A stretch of DNA of 64,000 nucleotides, from positions 186,001 to 250,000 of the forward strand of contig NZ_AUAX01000008.1 in NCBI RefSeq assembly GCF_000428945.1, read 5' to 3'. Both the position numbers and the translations under genes were made by a program. Under the pieces are notes generated by a model. The model ran no database searches. It was not told the origin of the DNA and worked only from the letters and a program-made list of their open reading frames with translations. Source of the DNA: Hamadaea tsunoensis DSM 44101 (GTDB lineage: Bacteria > Actinomycetota > Actinomycetes > Mycobacteriales > Micromonosporaceae). Positions 28,019 to 36,840 of the stretch are shown here, in pieces (within the stretch, counting starts at the first letter, position 1; each line of letters begins with the position of its first letter).

Positions 28019-30262
28019 CTAGGAGCCGAGCCGGTGGTCCAGAGCCGTCCAGCGGCGGCCCGCGCCGAGCGTACGCACGGCCACCGCGAGCGCCTTCAGC
28101 GAACCGACCAGCACCACGAGCTTCCGCGCCCGGGTGACCGCCGTGTAGAGCAGATTGCGCTGCAGCATCATCCACGCCCCGGTGGTCAGCGGCACCACCA
28201 CGGCGGGGTACTCCGACCCCTGCGACCGGTGGATCGTCACGGCGTACGCGTGGGTCAGCTCGTCCAGCTCGTCGAAGGCGTACGCGATCTCCTCGTCCTC
28301 GTCGGTGCGGACGGTCAGCTTCTGCTCCTCGGCCGACAGCGCGGTCACGACGCCGAGCGTTCCATTGAAGACACCGGCCGCGCCCTTCTCGTAGTTGTTG
28401 CGGATCTGCGTGACCTTGTCGCCGACGCGGAAGACCCGGCCGCCGAAGCGCCGTTCGGGGATCCCGTCGCCGCCCGGGGTCAACGCCTCCTGCAGCAACG
28501 TGTTCAGGTTCCCGGCACCGGCCGCGCCGCGGTGCATCGGGGCGAGCACCTGCACGTCCCGGCGCGGGTCGAGGCCGAACTTCTGCGGGATGCGCGTACG
28601 CACGAGGTCGACGACCAGTCGCGCGGTGGCCTCGGCGGTCTGTGCGGGCTCCTCGTCCTCGCGCTGATCCCGGCCGAAGAAGAAGAAATCTCCGAAGCCC
28701 CGCAGCTGGGGCGGTTCGCCGGCGTTGATCCGGTGGGCGTTGACGACGACGCCGGACTCCTGCGCCTGGCGGAAGATGCGCGTCAGGCGTACGCGGGGGA
28801 TCACGTCCGCGTTGAGCAGGTCGCGCAGCACCTCCCCGGCGCCGACGGAGGGCAGCTGGTCGACGTCGCCGACGAAGAGCAGGTGCGCCCCGGGAGCGAC
28901 CGCCTTGACGAGCTTGTTGGCCAGGATGAGGTCGAGCATGGACGCCTCGTCGACCACCACCAGGTCGGCGTCGAGCGGGTTGTCCCGGTCGTAGCTGGGA
29001 TCGCCGCCCGGCCGCAGCTGCAGCAGCCGGTGCACGGTCGTCGCCTCGTGCCCGGCCAGCTCGGCGAGGCGCTTGGCGGCCCGGCCGGTCGGCGCGGCCA
29101 GCACGATCTTCGCCCGCTTGGCCCGGGCCAGCTCGACCACCGACCGGACGGTGAAACTCTTGCCGCACCCGGGGCCGCCGGTCAGCACGGCCACCTTCTC
29201 GGTCAGCGCGAGGCGTACCGCCTGTTCCTGCTCGGGGGCGAGTTCGTTGCCGGTGAGCTTGGCCAGCCAGGCCTGGGCCTTGTCCCACTCGACCGTCTGG
29301 AAGGCCGGCAGCCGGTCCCGGGCGGTGTTCAGCAGGGCCAGCAACGAGTTCGCCAGCGACGTCTCCGCCCGGTGGAACGGGACGAGGTAGACGGCCGGGA
29401 TCGTGGCCGGCCCGTCCGCCGAGGCCGGTCCGGGCACGTCCTCGCGTACGACGCCCTCGGCGGCCGCCAGTTCGTCCAGGCAGGTGCGCACCAGCTCGGC
29501 CGGCACCTCGAGGATCTTCACGGCGTCGGCGACGAGGTTCGGCTGCGGCAGGAAGCAGTGCCCGGCGTCGGTCGCCTCGCTGAGCGTGTACTGCAGCCCG
29601 GCTTTCACCCGTTCGGGGCTGTCGTGCGGGATGCCGACCGCCTGGGCGATCGTGTCGGCCGTCTTGAAGCCGATCCCCCACACGTCGGCCGCCAGCCGGT
29701 AGGGCTCGTTCTTCACGACCGCGATGGCCGCGTCGGTGTACTGCTTGTAGATGCGGACGGCCAGCGAGGTCGAGACGCCGACGCCCTGCAGGAACAGCAT
29801 GACCTCCTTGATGGCCTTCTGCTCGTCCCAGGCCGCCGCGATCATCTTGGTTCGCTTCGGCCCGAGCTTGGGCACCTCGACGAGGCGTGCCGGCTCCTCC
29901 TCGATGATCCGCAGGGTGTCCGCGCCGAACTGGGCGACGATCCGCTCCGCGAGCTTCGGCCCGATCCCCTTGATCAGTCCCGAACCGAGGTAGCGCTCGA
30001 TCCCCTGGATCGTGGCGGGCAGCACGGTCGTGTAGGACCACACCTCGAACTGCTTGCCGTAGCGCGGATGCGACGTCCAGCGGCCCGACAGCCGCAGGCT
30101 CTCCCCCGGCTGCGCGCCGAGCAGCGGCCCGACCACGGTCAGCAGGTCGGTGCCGCTGCGCTCGGTCGCCACCCGCGCGATCGTGTAGCCGGTCTCCTCG
30201 TTGGCGTACGTGATCCGTTCGAGGACCGCCTGCAGGACGTGGGGGGCCGCGGTCTGCGTCAC
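28019..30262 (-). CDS. recD2: RecD2-type ATP-dependent DNA helicase
   Basis: A 747-residue SF1B 5'-3' DNA helicase. The N-terminal OB-like and helix-hairpin-helix regions (GLIKGIGPKLAERIV, VPKLGPKRTKMI) identify RecD2 rather than the RecBCD subunit. Walker A GGPGCGKS lies near residue 361, motif II reads VVDEASMLD, and the C-terminal motifs are TIHRSQGSEYP and YTAVTRARKLVVLVG. The GTG at 30262 follows a 10-bp gap after the glycosyltransferase stop; upstream in-frame codons lie inside that gene's end. Role: DNA repair and replication-fork processing. Confidence 0.93.
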   Translation of the reverse strand: MTQTAAPHVLQAVLERITYANEETGYTIARVATERSGTDLLTVVGPLLGAQPGESLRLSGRWTSHPRYGKQFEVWSYTTVLPATIQGIERYLGSGLIKGIGPKLAERIVAQFGADTLRIIEEEPARLVEVPKLGPKRTKMIAAAWDEQKAIKEVMLFLQGVGVSTSLAVRIYKQYTDAAIAVVKNEPYRLAADVWGIGFKTADTIAQAVGIPHDSPERVKAGLQYTLSEATDAGHCFLPQPNLVADAVKILEVPAELVRTCLDELAAAEGVVREDVPGPASADGPATIPAVYLVPFHRAETSLANSLLALLNTARDRLPAFQTVEWDKAQAWLAKLTGNELAPEQEQAVRLALTEKVAVLTGGPGCGKSFTVRSVVELARAKRAKIVLAAPTGRAAKRLAELAGHEATTVHRLLQLRPGGDPSYDRDNPLDADLVVVDEASMLDLILANKLVKAVAPGAHLLFVGDVDQLPSVGAGEVLRDLLNADVIPRVRLTRIFRQAQESGVVVNAHRINAGEPPQLRGFGDFFFFGRDQREDEEPAQTAEATARLVVDLVRTRIPQKFGLDPRRDVQVLAPMHRGAAGAGNLNTLLQEALTPGGDGIPERRFGGRVFRVGDKVTQIRNNYEKGAAGVFNGTLGVVTALSAEEQKLTVRTDEDEEIAYAFDELDELTHAYAVTIHRSQGSEYPAVVVPLTTGAWMMLQRNLLYTAVTRARKLVVLVGSLKALAVAVRTLGAGRRWTALDHRLGS

Positions 30263-30272
30263 CCGCCTACTC

Positions 30273-31796
30273 TCACATGCGGTACAGGCCGGGCCAAGCC
30301 TGGGACCAGGACCGGCGTGGATCGCGGCAGACGTAGATCCGCGCACCCTGCTCGTCGTTGTCGAGATCCACGCCGTTGTCGATGCGCCCGGCCAGCGTCC
30401 AGCTCCCGCACGACGTCGCCAGGTCCGCGGCCAGGTCGCTCTCCGACACGATGATCACCGGCCCGGTGCGGCTGTCCGGCGGCGGGCCCCAGCGCCAGAA
30501 CGCCAGATGTCCGGAGTAGACCGGCGGCAGGTGGTACTTCGCGCCGTAGTGCTCCAGCGCTCCGGCCTCGCCGTAGTTGCCCGCGATGATCACCGCCGTG
30601 TCCGCCACGCCCGGCCCGAGCCCCTGGTACACCGCGGCCACCTGCGCGGTGAAGCTCGGCCAGGTCGCCGTCTCGCCCGCGTCGTAGTTCACCGCCGCCT
30701 CCGGCGTCGCGTGCAGCCACGCCACCGGGTACACCGGCAGGCCGAGGATCGCGGTCATCGCGGCCGAGATCACCGCGATCGTGCGTACCGTGCTCAGGCG
30801 GACGGCCTCGGCGCCGCGCGAGATCCAGCCGTCCACCGCGATGCCGCCGGCCCCCACCAGCGCCGTGAACGCACCCGACGGGTAGTACTCACGGCCGCCG
30901 GTGGCGATGACGATCACGACCACCAGGATGTACGCCCAGCCGAGGAACCTGAACGGTCGCGCGTCCCGGACGCGAAGAACCCGCCACAGGCCGGCGATGA
31001 GCACCAGCGCGGCGACCGGACCGATCATCAGGAACTGGGACGGCAGGATGCCGACACGCCCGCCGAAGTCGCCGTCGGACCGGATCACGGCCGTCATCTC
31101 GACCTGCGGCCAGCCGTGGGCCGCCTGCCACCACACGTTGGGCGCCCAGATCACGGCGGCGACCCCGGCCGAGACCCAGAGCTGCCAGCGGATCAGAACC
31201 CCCCGGGGACCGCAGATGAGCAATCCGAGGACGAGCGCCAGCGCGTACACGAGCAGGAGCGTCTTGACCTGGAGGGCGACTCCGGCGATCGGGCCGAGCC
31301 ACAACAGGTGCCGGTCGATGCGGGTGACCACCCACCAGACCACCACGTACGCGAACCCGGACCACGCGAGAATGTCGAAGATCGTGGTGGACAGCAGGTG
31401 GCCGGAGATCATCACGACCGGCGCGATGGCCATGGTGACGGCGGCGATGATCTGCGCCCGGCGCTCGCCGCCCATGAGCGCGGCGAACGCGCCCCCGAGC
31501 AGGACCACCCCGGCGACGGCGAGATCGGACGGCAGCCGCAGCAGCATCAGCTGCAGCACGTCCGGCCAGGAACCGGCGATCAGATGGCTCAGCCCGGCCC
31601 ACAGCGGCACGAGCGGCGGCTGGTCGTCGTAGCCGAAGGCCGGGTGCCCCCCGGCCACGATGTAGTAGAGCTCGTCGCGGTGGAAACCGTAACGGCTGCT
31701 GAAGACGAACATCACGACCGCCGCCACCGTGGCGATCAGGCCGACCGGCCGGTACGCGAACGGGCGCGGCGCGCGGTCCCCCGTGGGCTGAGTCAC
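30273..31796 (-). CDS. GT39/PMT-like membrane glycosyltransferase
   Basis: A 507-residue polytopic membrane enzyme of the dolichyl-phosphate-mannose mannosyltransferase-like (PMT_2/ArnT) superfamily. The first loop has RDELYYIVAGGHPAFGYDDQPPL, holding the acidic pair and the D-x-PPL motif typical of the family; about ten more membrane segments follow and a soluble C-terminal part. It likely transfers a sugar from a polyprenyl-phosphate donor outside the membrane. The GTG at 31796 is preferred because upstream codons look non-coding; no clear ribosome site is seen, so it may be leaderless. Probably co-transcribed with recD2. Confidence 0.87.
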   Translation of the reverse strand: MTQPTGDRAPRPFAYRPVGLIATVAAVVMFVFSSRYGFHRDELYYIVAGGHPAFGYDDQPPLVPLWAGLSHLIAGSWPDVLQLMLLRLPSDLAVAGVVLLGGAFAALMGGERRAQIIAAVTMAIAPVVMISGHLLSTTIFDILAWSGFAYVVVWWVVTRIDRHLLWLGPIAGVALQVKTLLLVYALALVLGLLICGPRGVLIRWQLWVSAGVAAVIWAPNVWWQAAHGWPQVEMTAVIRSDGDFGGRVGILPSQFLMIGPVAALVLIAGLWRVLRVRDARPFRFLGWAYILVVVIVIATGGREYYPSGAFTALVGAGGIAVDGWISRGAEAVRLSTVRTIAVISAAMTAILGLPVYPVAWLHATPEAAVNYDAGETATWPSFTAQVAAVYQGLGPGVADTAVIIAGNYGEAGALEHYGAKYHLPPVYSGHLAFWRWGPPPDSRTGPVIIVSESDLAADLATSCGSWTLAGRIDNGVDLDNDEQGARIYVCRDPRRSWSQAWPGLYRM

Positions 31797-31947
31797 CCGG
31801 ACAGTGTGGCGCGCACCGTCCACTCTCGCCAGATCGATTTCGGACGCACTCCACCACCCGACCGGCAACACCGCCGCCGCGAGCCGGGCACTCCCGAAAC
31901 CGAGCCGTCCTCCGAACCCGAGCACACCGCAACGCGTATCACGAAAT

Positions 31948-31967
31948 GATCTTGATCTTGATCTTGG
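31948..31967. repeat. Three GATCTT hexamers in tandem
   Basis: GATCTTGATCTTGATCTTGG lies in the 182-bp gap between the VOC and glycosyltransferase genes. The same hexamer forms the outer flank of the type A repeats (for example 11234-11251 and 58793-58812), so this may be the footprint of a lost copy. Confidence 0.6.
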
Positions 31968-31978
31968 TTAACGGTGCC

Positions 31979-32401
31979 CTATTTTTGCTGGGTGATGGCT
32001 ATGTGGTGGCCGTCGGGGTCGCTGAGGAACGCCATCCAGAGCTCGCCCGCCTCGTCGCGGTGCACGACGTGCGGCTCGTCGAGGAACGCGACGCCGAGCG
32101 TGATCAGGCGCGCGTACTCGGCGTCGATGTCGGCCACTTCGTAGTAGACGACGGTGTGCGACCGGAACTCCGGCGCCTCGGGGACGCCGAGGTAGAGGCG
32201 GACGTCGCCGGCCTGGAAGAAGGCCATGCCGCCCGGCCGGCTCGCAGAGCGGGGCGCCTCCAGGTCCGCGCCGGGCGCCGTGTCGCTGTGGCCGGGGACG
32301 ACGAAGAGCAGCGGCAGTTCCAGGATGTCGCGGTAGAAGGCCACCGCCCGGTCGAGGTCGGTGACCGAGATGTGGATCTGGGCGACACGTCCGAGCGCCA
32401 T
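31979..32401 (-). CDS. VOC-family (glyoxalase/bleomycin-resistance-like) protein
   Basis: A 140-residue vicinal-oxygen-chelate fold protein. The first half-repeat begins RVAQIHISVTDLDRAVAFYRD (His likely a metal ligand) and the C-terminus ends FLSDPDGHHIAITQQ, the usual second ligand region. Such proteins act as dioxygenases, isomerases or drug-binding proteins; this one cannot be resolved further. The ATG at 32401 has AAGGAG 6 bases upstream. It lies 10 bp downstream of the GNAT gene and is probably co-transcribed with it. Confidence 0.9.
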   Translation of the reverse strand: MALGRVAQIHISVTDLDRAVAFYRDILELPLLFVVPGHSDTAPGADLEAPRSASRPGGMAFFQAGDVRLYLGVPEAPEFRSHTVVYYEVADIDAEYARLITLGVAFLDEPHVVHRDEAGELWMAFLSDPDGHHIAITQQK

Positions 32402-32411
32402 GGTCTTCTCC

Positions 32412-33038
32412 TTAGATCCGCGGCTGGGCTCGGCGGGCCGCCCACTCACGGCGGAGGATGGCGTAGACCACCTCGTCGGTCCACTCGCCCTTGACGTACT
32501 CATTCTCGACGAAGTGGGCCTCGCGGCGCATGCCCAACCGCTCCAGCACCCGCGCCGAGGCGGTGTTGCGGGCGTCGATCCGGCCGATCACCCGGTGCAG
32601 GCCGAGGCCGCCGTCGATCGGGGCGGTGAACGCCAGCCGGAGCACGGCCGAGGCCGCCTCCGTGGCCAGGCCGCGGCCGCCGAAGTCGGGGTGGAAGACG
32701 TAGCCGACCTCGCCGCCGCCGTCCTCACGGCTCAGCCAGTGCAGGCTCACGCTGCCGACGACCCGCTCGGCCTCCCGGTAGACCACCGCCAGGGAGAGCG
32801 TGTCGCCGACCTCGCTGATCGCCGACAGCGTCGACTTGATCTTGAGGTCCTCGCGGACCTCGGCGGCGTCCCGTACCGACCAGTACAGGTACCGCGGCAC
32901 GTCCGGGTGCGACTGGACGGCGTACAGGTCGTCGAAGTCGTCCGCCGTCCACGGCCGCAGCGTCAGCCGAGCCGTATAAATCGGGTACGCGGGCCTGAGC
33001 ACCGACCGATAGTAGGCCGAGACGGGCCCGCCGCCCAA
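32412..33038 (-). CDS. GNAT acetyltransferase, RimJ/RimL type
   Basis: An up to 208-residue N-acetyltransferase. The motif RPWTADDFDDLYAVQSHPDV is typical of RimJ/RimL-like enzymes and GGRGLATEAASAVL is the acetyl-CoA pyrophosphate-binding motif A; NTASARVLERLGM follows. The substrate is unknown. The start is uncertain: TTG at 33038 is the longest, while GTG at 33002 gives 196 residues beginning nearer to the conserved domain; neither has a convincing ribosome site. The gene is 16 bp after the GH63-like gene. Confidence 0.87.
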   Translation of the reverse strand: MGGGPVSAYYRSVLRPAYPIYTARLTLRPWTADDFDDLYAVQSHPDVPRYLYWSVRDAAEVREDLKIKSTLSAISEVGDTLSLAVVYREAERVVGSVSLHWLSREDGGGEVGYVFHPDFGGRGLATEAASAVLRLAFTAPIDGGLGLHRVIGRIDARNTASARVLERLGMRREAHFVENEYVKGEWTDEVVYAILRREWAARRAQPRI

Positions 33039-33054
33039 TGAACGTGGCCCGGCG

Positions 33055-35700
33055 TCATCGTTTGTGGCGGGAGATGATGATGTCGACGATGAGTCCCGTC
33101 CATCCGGTCTGGTGCCAGGCGCCGAGCGCGGCCCCGTTGTCGCCGTGGAAGTACTCCGGGAAGATGATCAGATCTTTCCAGTCCGGATCGGTCTGGAACA
33201 GCTCCGCGATCCCGTAGATCGGCCGCCGGCCGTGCGCGTCCGGCACGAACAGCGCGATCAGCCGGTCGCAGAGGTCGTCGGCGACCGCGTTCAGGCTCAG
33301 CTTCGTGCCCGACCGCGACGGGTACTCGACGCGCAGGTCGTCACCGAAGAACTCGGCGAACTCGCGCAGGGCGCCGATCATGAGGAAGTTGACCGGCATC
33401 CAGACCGGGCCCCGCCAGTTGGAGTTGCCGCCGAACGTGCCGCTCGTCGACTCGGCCGGCTCGTAGTCCAGGGTGAACTTCTGCCCGCCCAGCTCGATCT
33501 GCAGCGGCTTGTCGGCGTGCGCCTTCGACAGGCTGCGTACGCCGTACGGCGACAGGAACTCGTCGGTGTCCAGCAGCCGGCGCAGGATCCGCAGCAGCCG
33601 GTCGGGGTCGACCACGCTGAGCAGGCGCATCTGCTGGCCGCCCTGGGCGATCCGGCGGGCCCCGACGACGTCGGCGTACTGGGGGCGGTTCTGCAGGAAC
33701 CAGCGGATCCGGTTGGTCAGCTCCGGCAGCCGGCCGAGGATGACCGTGCCGATCGTCGTCGTCGCGCACAGCGGGATCAGGCCGACCGCCGAGCGGGCCC
33801 GTAACGGCAGGCGGCTGCCGTCCGGCAGGTGCAGCGCGTCGTAGAAGAAGCCGTCCTCGTCGTCCCACAGCTTGGCCGCGGCCGCCGCGATGTACGCGAA
33901 ATGCTCGAAGAACTTGGTCGCGATGTCCTCGAACGCGCGGTCGTGCAGGGCCAGGATGGTCGCCATCTCCAGCATGTTGAGCGCGTAGGTGGCCATCCAG
34001 CCGGTGCCGTCGGACTGCTCCAGCTTCCCGGCGGTCGGCAGGGCGTCGTTGCGGTCGAACGGGCCGATGTTGTCCAGCCCGAGGAAGCCGCCCTCGAAGA
34101 CGTTGTTGCCGTCGACGTCCTTGCGGTTGACCCACCAGGTGAAGTTGATCATCAGCTTGTGCATGACGCGCTTGAGGAACTCGAAGTCCCGGCCGCCGTC
34201 GAGCTGGAAGACGCGCAGCGCCGCCCACGCCTGCACGGGCGGGTTGACGTCCCCGAACGCCCACTCGTACGCCGGGATCTGCCCGTTGGGGTGCTGGTAC
34301 CACTCCCGCATCAGCAGCAGGATCTGGCTCTTGGCGAACCCGGGGTCCACATGCGCGATGGCGATCGCTTGGAAGGCCAGGTCCCATGCGGCGTACCAGG
34401 GGTATTCCCAGGGGTCCGGCATCGAGATCACGTCGAAGCAGTTCATGTGCCGCCAGGCGCTGTTGCGGCCCTTGCGGCGCTCCGGCTTCAACGGCGCCGA
34501 CGCCGGATCGCCGCTCAGCCACTGCTGCACGTCGAAGTGGTAGAACTGCTTCGACCACATGAGACCGGCGACGCCCTGGCGGACGACCTCGGCCTCGGCG
34601 GGCGGCGTACCGGGCGGGATCAGCTCGGCGAAGAACTCGTCGGCCTCGGCCCTGCGCGCGGCCATCGTCCGGTCGTGCTCCCCGCCCAGGTCCAGCCGGG
34701 GCGCGGGCGCCTCGACCGGGGGCGGCGCCGTCAACGCGAGGCGCAGCTTCAGGCGTACCTCGCCGCGGCCGGGCACGGTGACGGCGTAGTGCAGGGCGGC
34801 CTTGGTGCCGGTCAGTTCGGGGTTCACCGAGTCGTGGCCGTTGATCAGATGCTCGCCGATCCCGTCCTTCGGGTACGCCGAGCGCCCGGCCAGGTTCCAC
34901 AACCGCCGGGCATTGGTCTCGTTGTCGCAGACCAGCGCCGGCGGCGGTACGCCGTCCGGCCCCGGCGCGGCCTCCAGCACGATCTGGCCGAGCGTCTGGT
35001 GGCGTCCTTCGAGCCGGCCGCCCTCGGCGGTGCCCCGCAGGACGGGCTGGGCGTCGCGGCCGGGCTGGCCCCACGACCACGTGTTGCGGAACCACATCGT
35101 CGGCAGGATGTGCAGGGTCGCCTCGTCCTCGCCCCGGTTGGCCGCGACGATCTCCACGCAGTAGTCGGTCGGGCCGGCCTTCGCGTACGTGACCTCGATC
35201 GCCCAGAACTTGCCCTCGTCGAAGACGCCGGTGTCGATCAGCTCGAACTCGGTGTCCTCCCGCGTACGCTCGCGGTTCTCCTGGGCGATCTGCTCGTAGG
35301 GGAAGCGGGCCTGCGGGTAGTGGTAGCGCCAGCGCATGTACGAGTGGGTCGGGGTGGAGTCGAGGTACCACCAGTAGTCCTTGGCGTCCTCGCCGTGGTT
35401 GCCCTCAGGCCCGCCGAGACCGAAGATCCGCTCCTTGAGGATGTTGTCCGCGCCGTTCCAGAACGCGAACGCGAAGCAGAAGACCTGGTGCTCGTCGCTG
35501 ACGCCGGCCAGGCCGTCCTCGCTCCACCGGTAGGTCCGCGACCGGGCGTGGTCGTGCGGGAAGTAGTCCCAGGCCTCACCGTGTTCGCTGTAGTCCTCAC
35601 GGACCGTGCCCCAGGCGCGTTCGGACAGATACGGACCCCAGCCACGCCACGCGGCCGCGCCGGCATCCGCCTCGCGCAGCCTCTCCCGTTCAGCACCCAT
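33055..35700 (-). CDS. GH63-like glucosidase
   Basis: An 881-residue enzyme resembling the large bacterial GH63 / mannosyl-oligosaccharide glucosidase-like family. The N-terminus (WGPYLSERAWGTVREDYS), the WNGADNILKERIFGL segment, the (alpha/alpha)6 barrel region WEYPWYAAWDLAFQAIAIAHVDP and the C-terminal FGGNSNWRGPVWMPVNF are diagnostic. It is predicted to remove glucose units from alpha-glucans; no signal peptide is seen, so it is cytoplasmic. The ATG at 35700 (MGAERERLREADAG) is preferred over the longer frame, with AGGA 9 bases upstream. It is close to the glycogen block at 36.8-42.3 kb. Confidence 0.9.
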   Translation of the reverse strand: MGAERERLREADAGAAAWRGWGPYLSERAWGTVREDYSEHGEAWDYFPHDHARSRTYRWSEDGLAGVSDEHQVFCFAFAFWNGADNILKERIFGLGGPEGNHGEDAKDYWWYLDSTPTHSYMRWRYHYPQARFPYEQIAQENRERTREDTEFELIDTGVFDEGKFWAIEVTYAKAGPTDYCVEIVAANRGEDEATLHILPTMWFRNTWSWGQPGRDAQPVLRGTAEGGRLEGRHQTLGQIVLEAAPGPDGVPPPALVCDNETNARRLWNLAGRSAYPKDGIGEHLINGHDSVNPELTGTKAALHYAVTVPGRGEVRLKLRLALTAPPPVEAPAPRLDLGGEHDRTMAARRAEADEFFAELIPPGTPPAEAEVVRQGVAGLMWSKQFYHFDVQQWLSGDPASAPLKPERRKGRNSAWRHMNCFDVISMPDPWEYPWYAAWDLAFQAIAIAHVDPGFAKSQILLLMREWYQHPNGQIPAYEWAFGDVNPPVQAWAALRVFQLDGGRDFEFLKRVMHKLMINFTWWVNRKDVDGNNVFEGGFLGLDNIGPFDRNDALPTAGKLEQSDGTGWMATYALNMLEMATILALHDRAFEDIATKFFEHFAYIAAAAAKLWDDEDGFFYDALHLPDGSRLPLRARSAVGLIPLCATTTIGTVILGRLPELTNRIRWFLQNRPQYADVVGARRIAQGGQQMRLLSVVDPDRLLRILRRLLDTDEFLSPYGVRSLSKAHADKPLQIELGGQKFTLDYEPAESTSGTFGGNSNWRGPVWMPVNFLMIGALREFAEFFGDDLRVEYPSRSGTKLSLNAVADDLCDRLIALFVPDAHGRRPIYGIAELFQTDPDWKDLIIFPEYFHGDNGAALGAWHQTGWTGLIVDIIISRHKR

Positions 35701-35842
35701 CGGGATGATCCTGCCCTGTCCGACCGCTGAACGCCGAATCAACGCCGCATGTTTTTCACAGAGTTCACAACGGACGGCCGCTACCGCCCCGCCGGTTCGA
35801 TCACTAAGTTGTGGCCTCGGCATCTCGTACGGGGAGGAAGAA

Positions 35843-36427
35843 ATGGCTGCTGAGGACGCTCCGATCGGGCTCAGACCGCAGACGGACGGGCACGTGACCG
35901 TCTCCTGGCCCTGGCTCTACGACCAGGACCTGGTCAAGCCGCCGGTCTCCATCGCGGAAGGTTCGCCGGACATGGTCTGGCTGAGCGTCCGCCCGTATCC
36001 GGAATGGCGCTGGTTCAGCTCGCGGCGCGTGCTGATTCCCGTGCTGCGGGGCAACCGGGTGCTCTTCCAGATCGTGAGCGTCCTCGCGGTCGTCCCGCAG
36101 AAGCTGCTGGGCGTCGCCGTCGCGCTGTGGTTCGCCATGAGCTGCGGTCTCGACAGCATCCTGCTCGGGACGTCGGACCGGATCCTGGCCGTGGACATCC
36201 TCGCCGCCTCGGTGCTGGTGATCCTCATCGTCGTCCTGAGCACCGTCACGGCCATCCGCCGCTGGGCCCTGCCCGAGTATCCCCGCCTGGGGCCGGGCGA
36301 TCGCGTCGTCGTCGACCACGCGCACCCGGCCTTCATCGAGGACCTGATCAGACTCAACCCCATGCTCCAGCGGAAGGCGGAGCCCGGACCGGACGCTTTC
36401 GCCGACAAGTACGCGGCGGCCGGCTGA
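35843..36427 (+). CDS. Hypothetical membrane protein with two TM segments
   Basis: A 194-residue protein. Two hydrophobic segments (about 77-100, FQIVSVLAVVPQKLLGVAVALWF, and about 115-140, ILAVDILAASVLVILIVVL) sit in the middle, with a soluble N-terminal part and a short C-terminal tail. I do not recognise the family. A strong GGGGAGGAAG ribosome site precedes the ATG. The last 12 codons (DAFADKYAAAG and stop) are nearly duplicated 22 bp downstream. Confidence 0.82.
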   Translation: MAAEDAPIGLRPQTDGHVTVSWPWLYDQDLVKPPVSIAEGSPDMVWLSVRPYPEWRWFSSRRVLIPVLRGNRVLFQIVSVLAVVPQKLLGVAVALWFAMSCGLDSILLGTSDRILAVDILAASVLVILIVVLSTVTAIRRWALPEYPRLGPGDRVVVDHAHPAFIEDLIRLNPMLQRKAEPGPDAFADKYAAAG

Positions 36428-36485
36428 CGTGACGCGGCCGCCGGTGAACGACGCCTTCGCCGACCGCTTCCCGGCGGCCGGCTGA
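36392..36485 (+). repeat. Duplicated 3' end of the membrane-protein gene
   Basis: 36392-36427 (coding end and stop) and 36450-36485 are 36-bp copies that match at 30 positions. The second encodes DAFADRFPAAG and a stop in another frame, and lies in the 71-bp gap before the convergent small gene. Probably a remnant of a local duplication. Confidence 0.8.
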
Positions 36486-36498
36486 TCACCGGAGCGGC

Positions 36499-36738
36499 TC
36501 AGTCCTCGCGTGCGGACCGGGTCGGTTCGGCGACCTGCTCCGTCATCGTGCGCTGGACCGGGATTGCCGATTCGGCACGGAACGGGCAGTCGCTGTTCGG
36601 GCACGACGGGCGGGCACGCCCCTCGGCGATCGCGGTACGCATCGCGGCCCGCCCGCCGAGGACGCCGCCGAACATCAGCAACGACCCGGCGACGGGTACC
36701 CCGACAACGATGGCCACGATGGTCAGCGCGGTTCCCAT
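36499..36738 (-). CDS. Small single-span membrane protein
   Basis: A 79-residue protein with one N-terminal membrane segment (residues 4-27, ALTIVAIVVGVPVAGSLLMFGGVL) and a polar tail holding a CPNSDCPF dicysteine motif (residues 46-53), which could bind metal or form a disulfide. I do not recognise a family. GGAGGAG lies 6 bases before the ATG, supporting a real gene despite its size. It is divergent from the debranching enzyme gene. Confidence 0.75.
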   Translation of the reverse strand: MGTALTIVAIVVGVPVAGSLLMFGGVLGGRAAMRTAIAEGRARPSCPNSDCPFRAESAIPVQRTMTEQVAEPTRSARED

Positions 36739-36827
36739 GGCAGCTCCTCCCCCGCCGGTGTGGGCGGGTTTGTGCGGCTCTCGCTCTACTGTCTCGTGGA
36801 ACGTCCGTTTCGCAAACCGGATCGCGG

Positions 36828-36833
36828 GATAAT
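36828..36833 (+). promoter_or_regulatory. -10 box of a probable leaderless debranching-enzyme transcript
   Basis: GATAAT ends 7 bases before the GTG start codon at 36841, so transcription should start at or next to the first codon. A -35 match is weak. Other leaderless-looking genes here: 47905 (TAGAGT), 48812 (TACTCT), 53599 (TACCGT) and 58868 (TAAACT), each with its -10 6-7 bases from the start. Confidence 0.6.
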
Positions 36834-36840
36834 CACCCGC

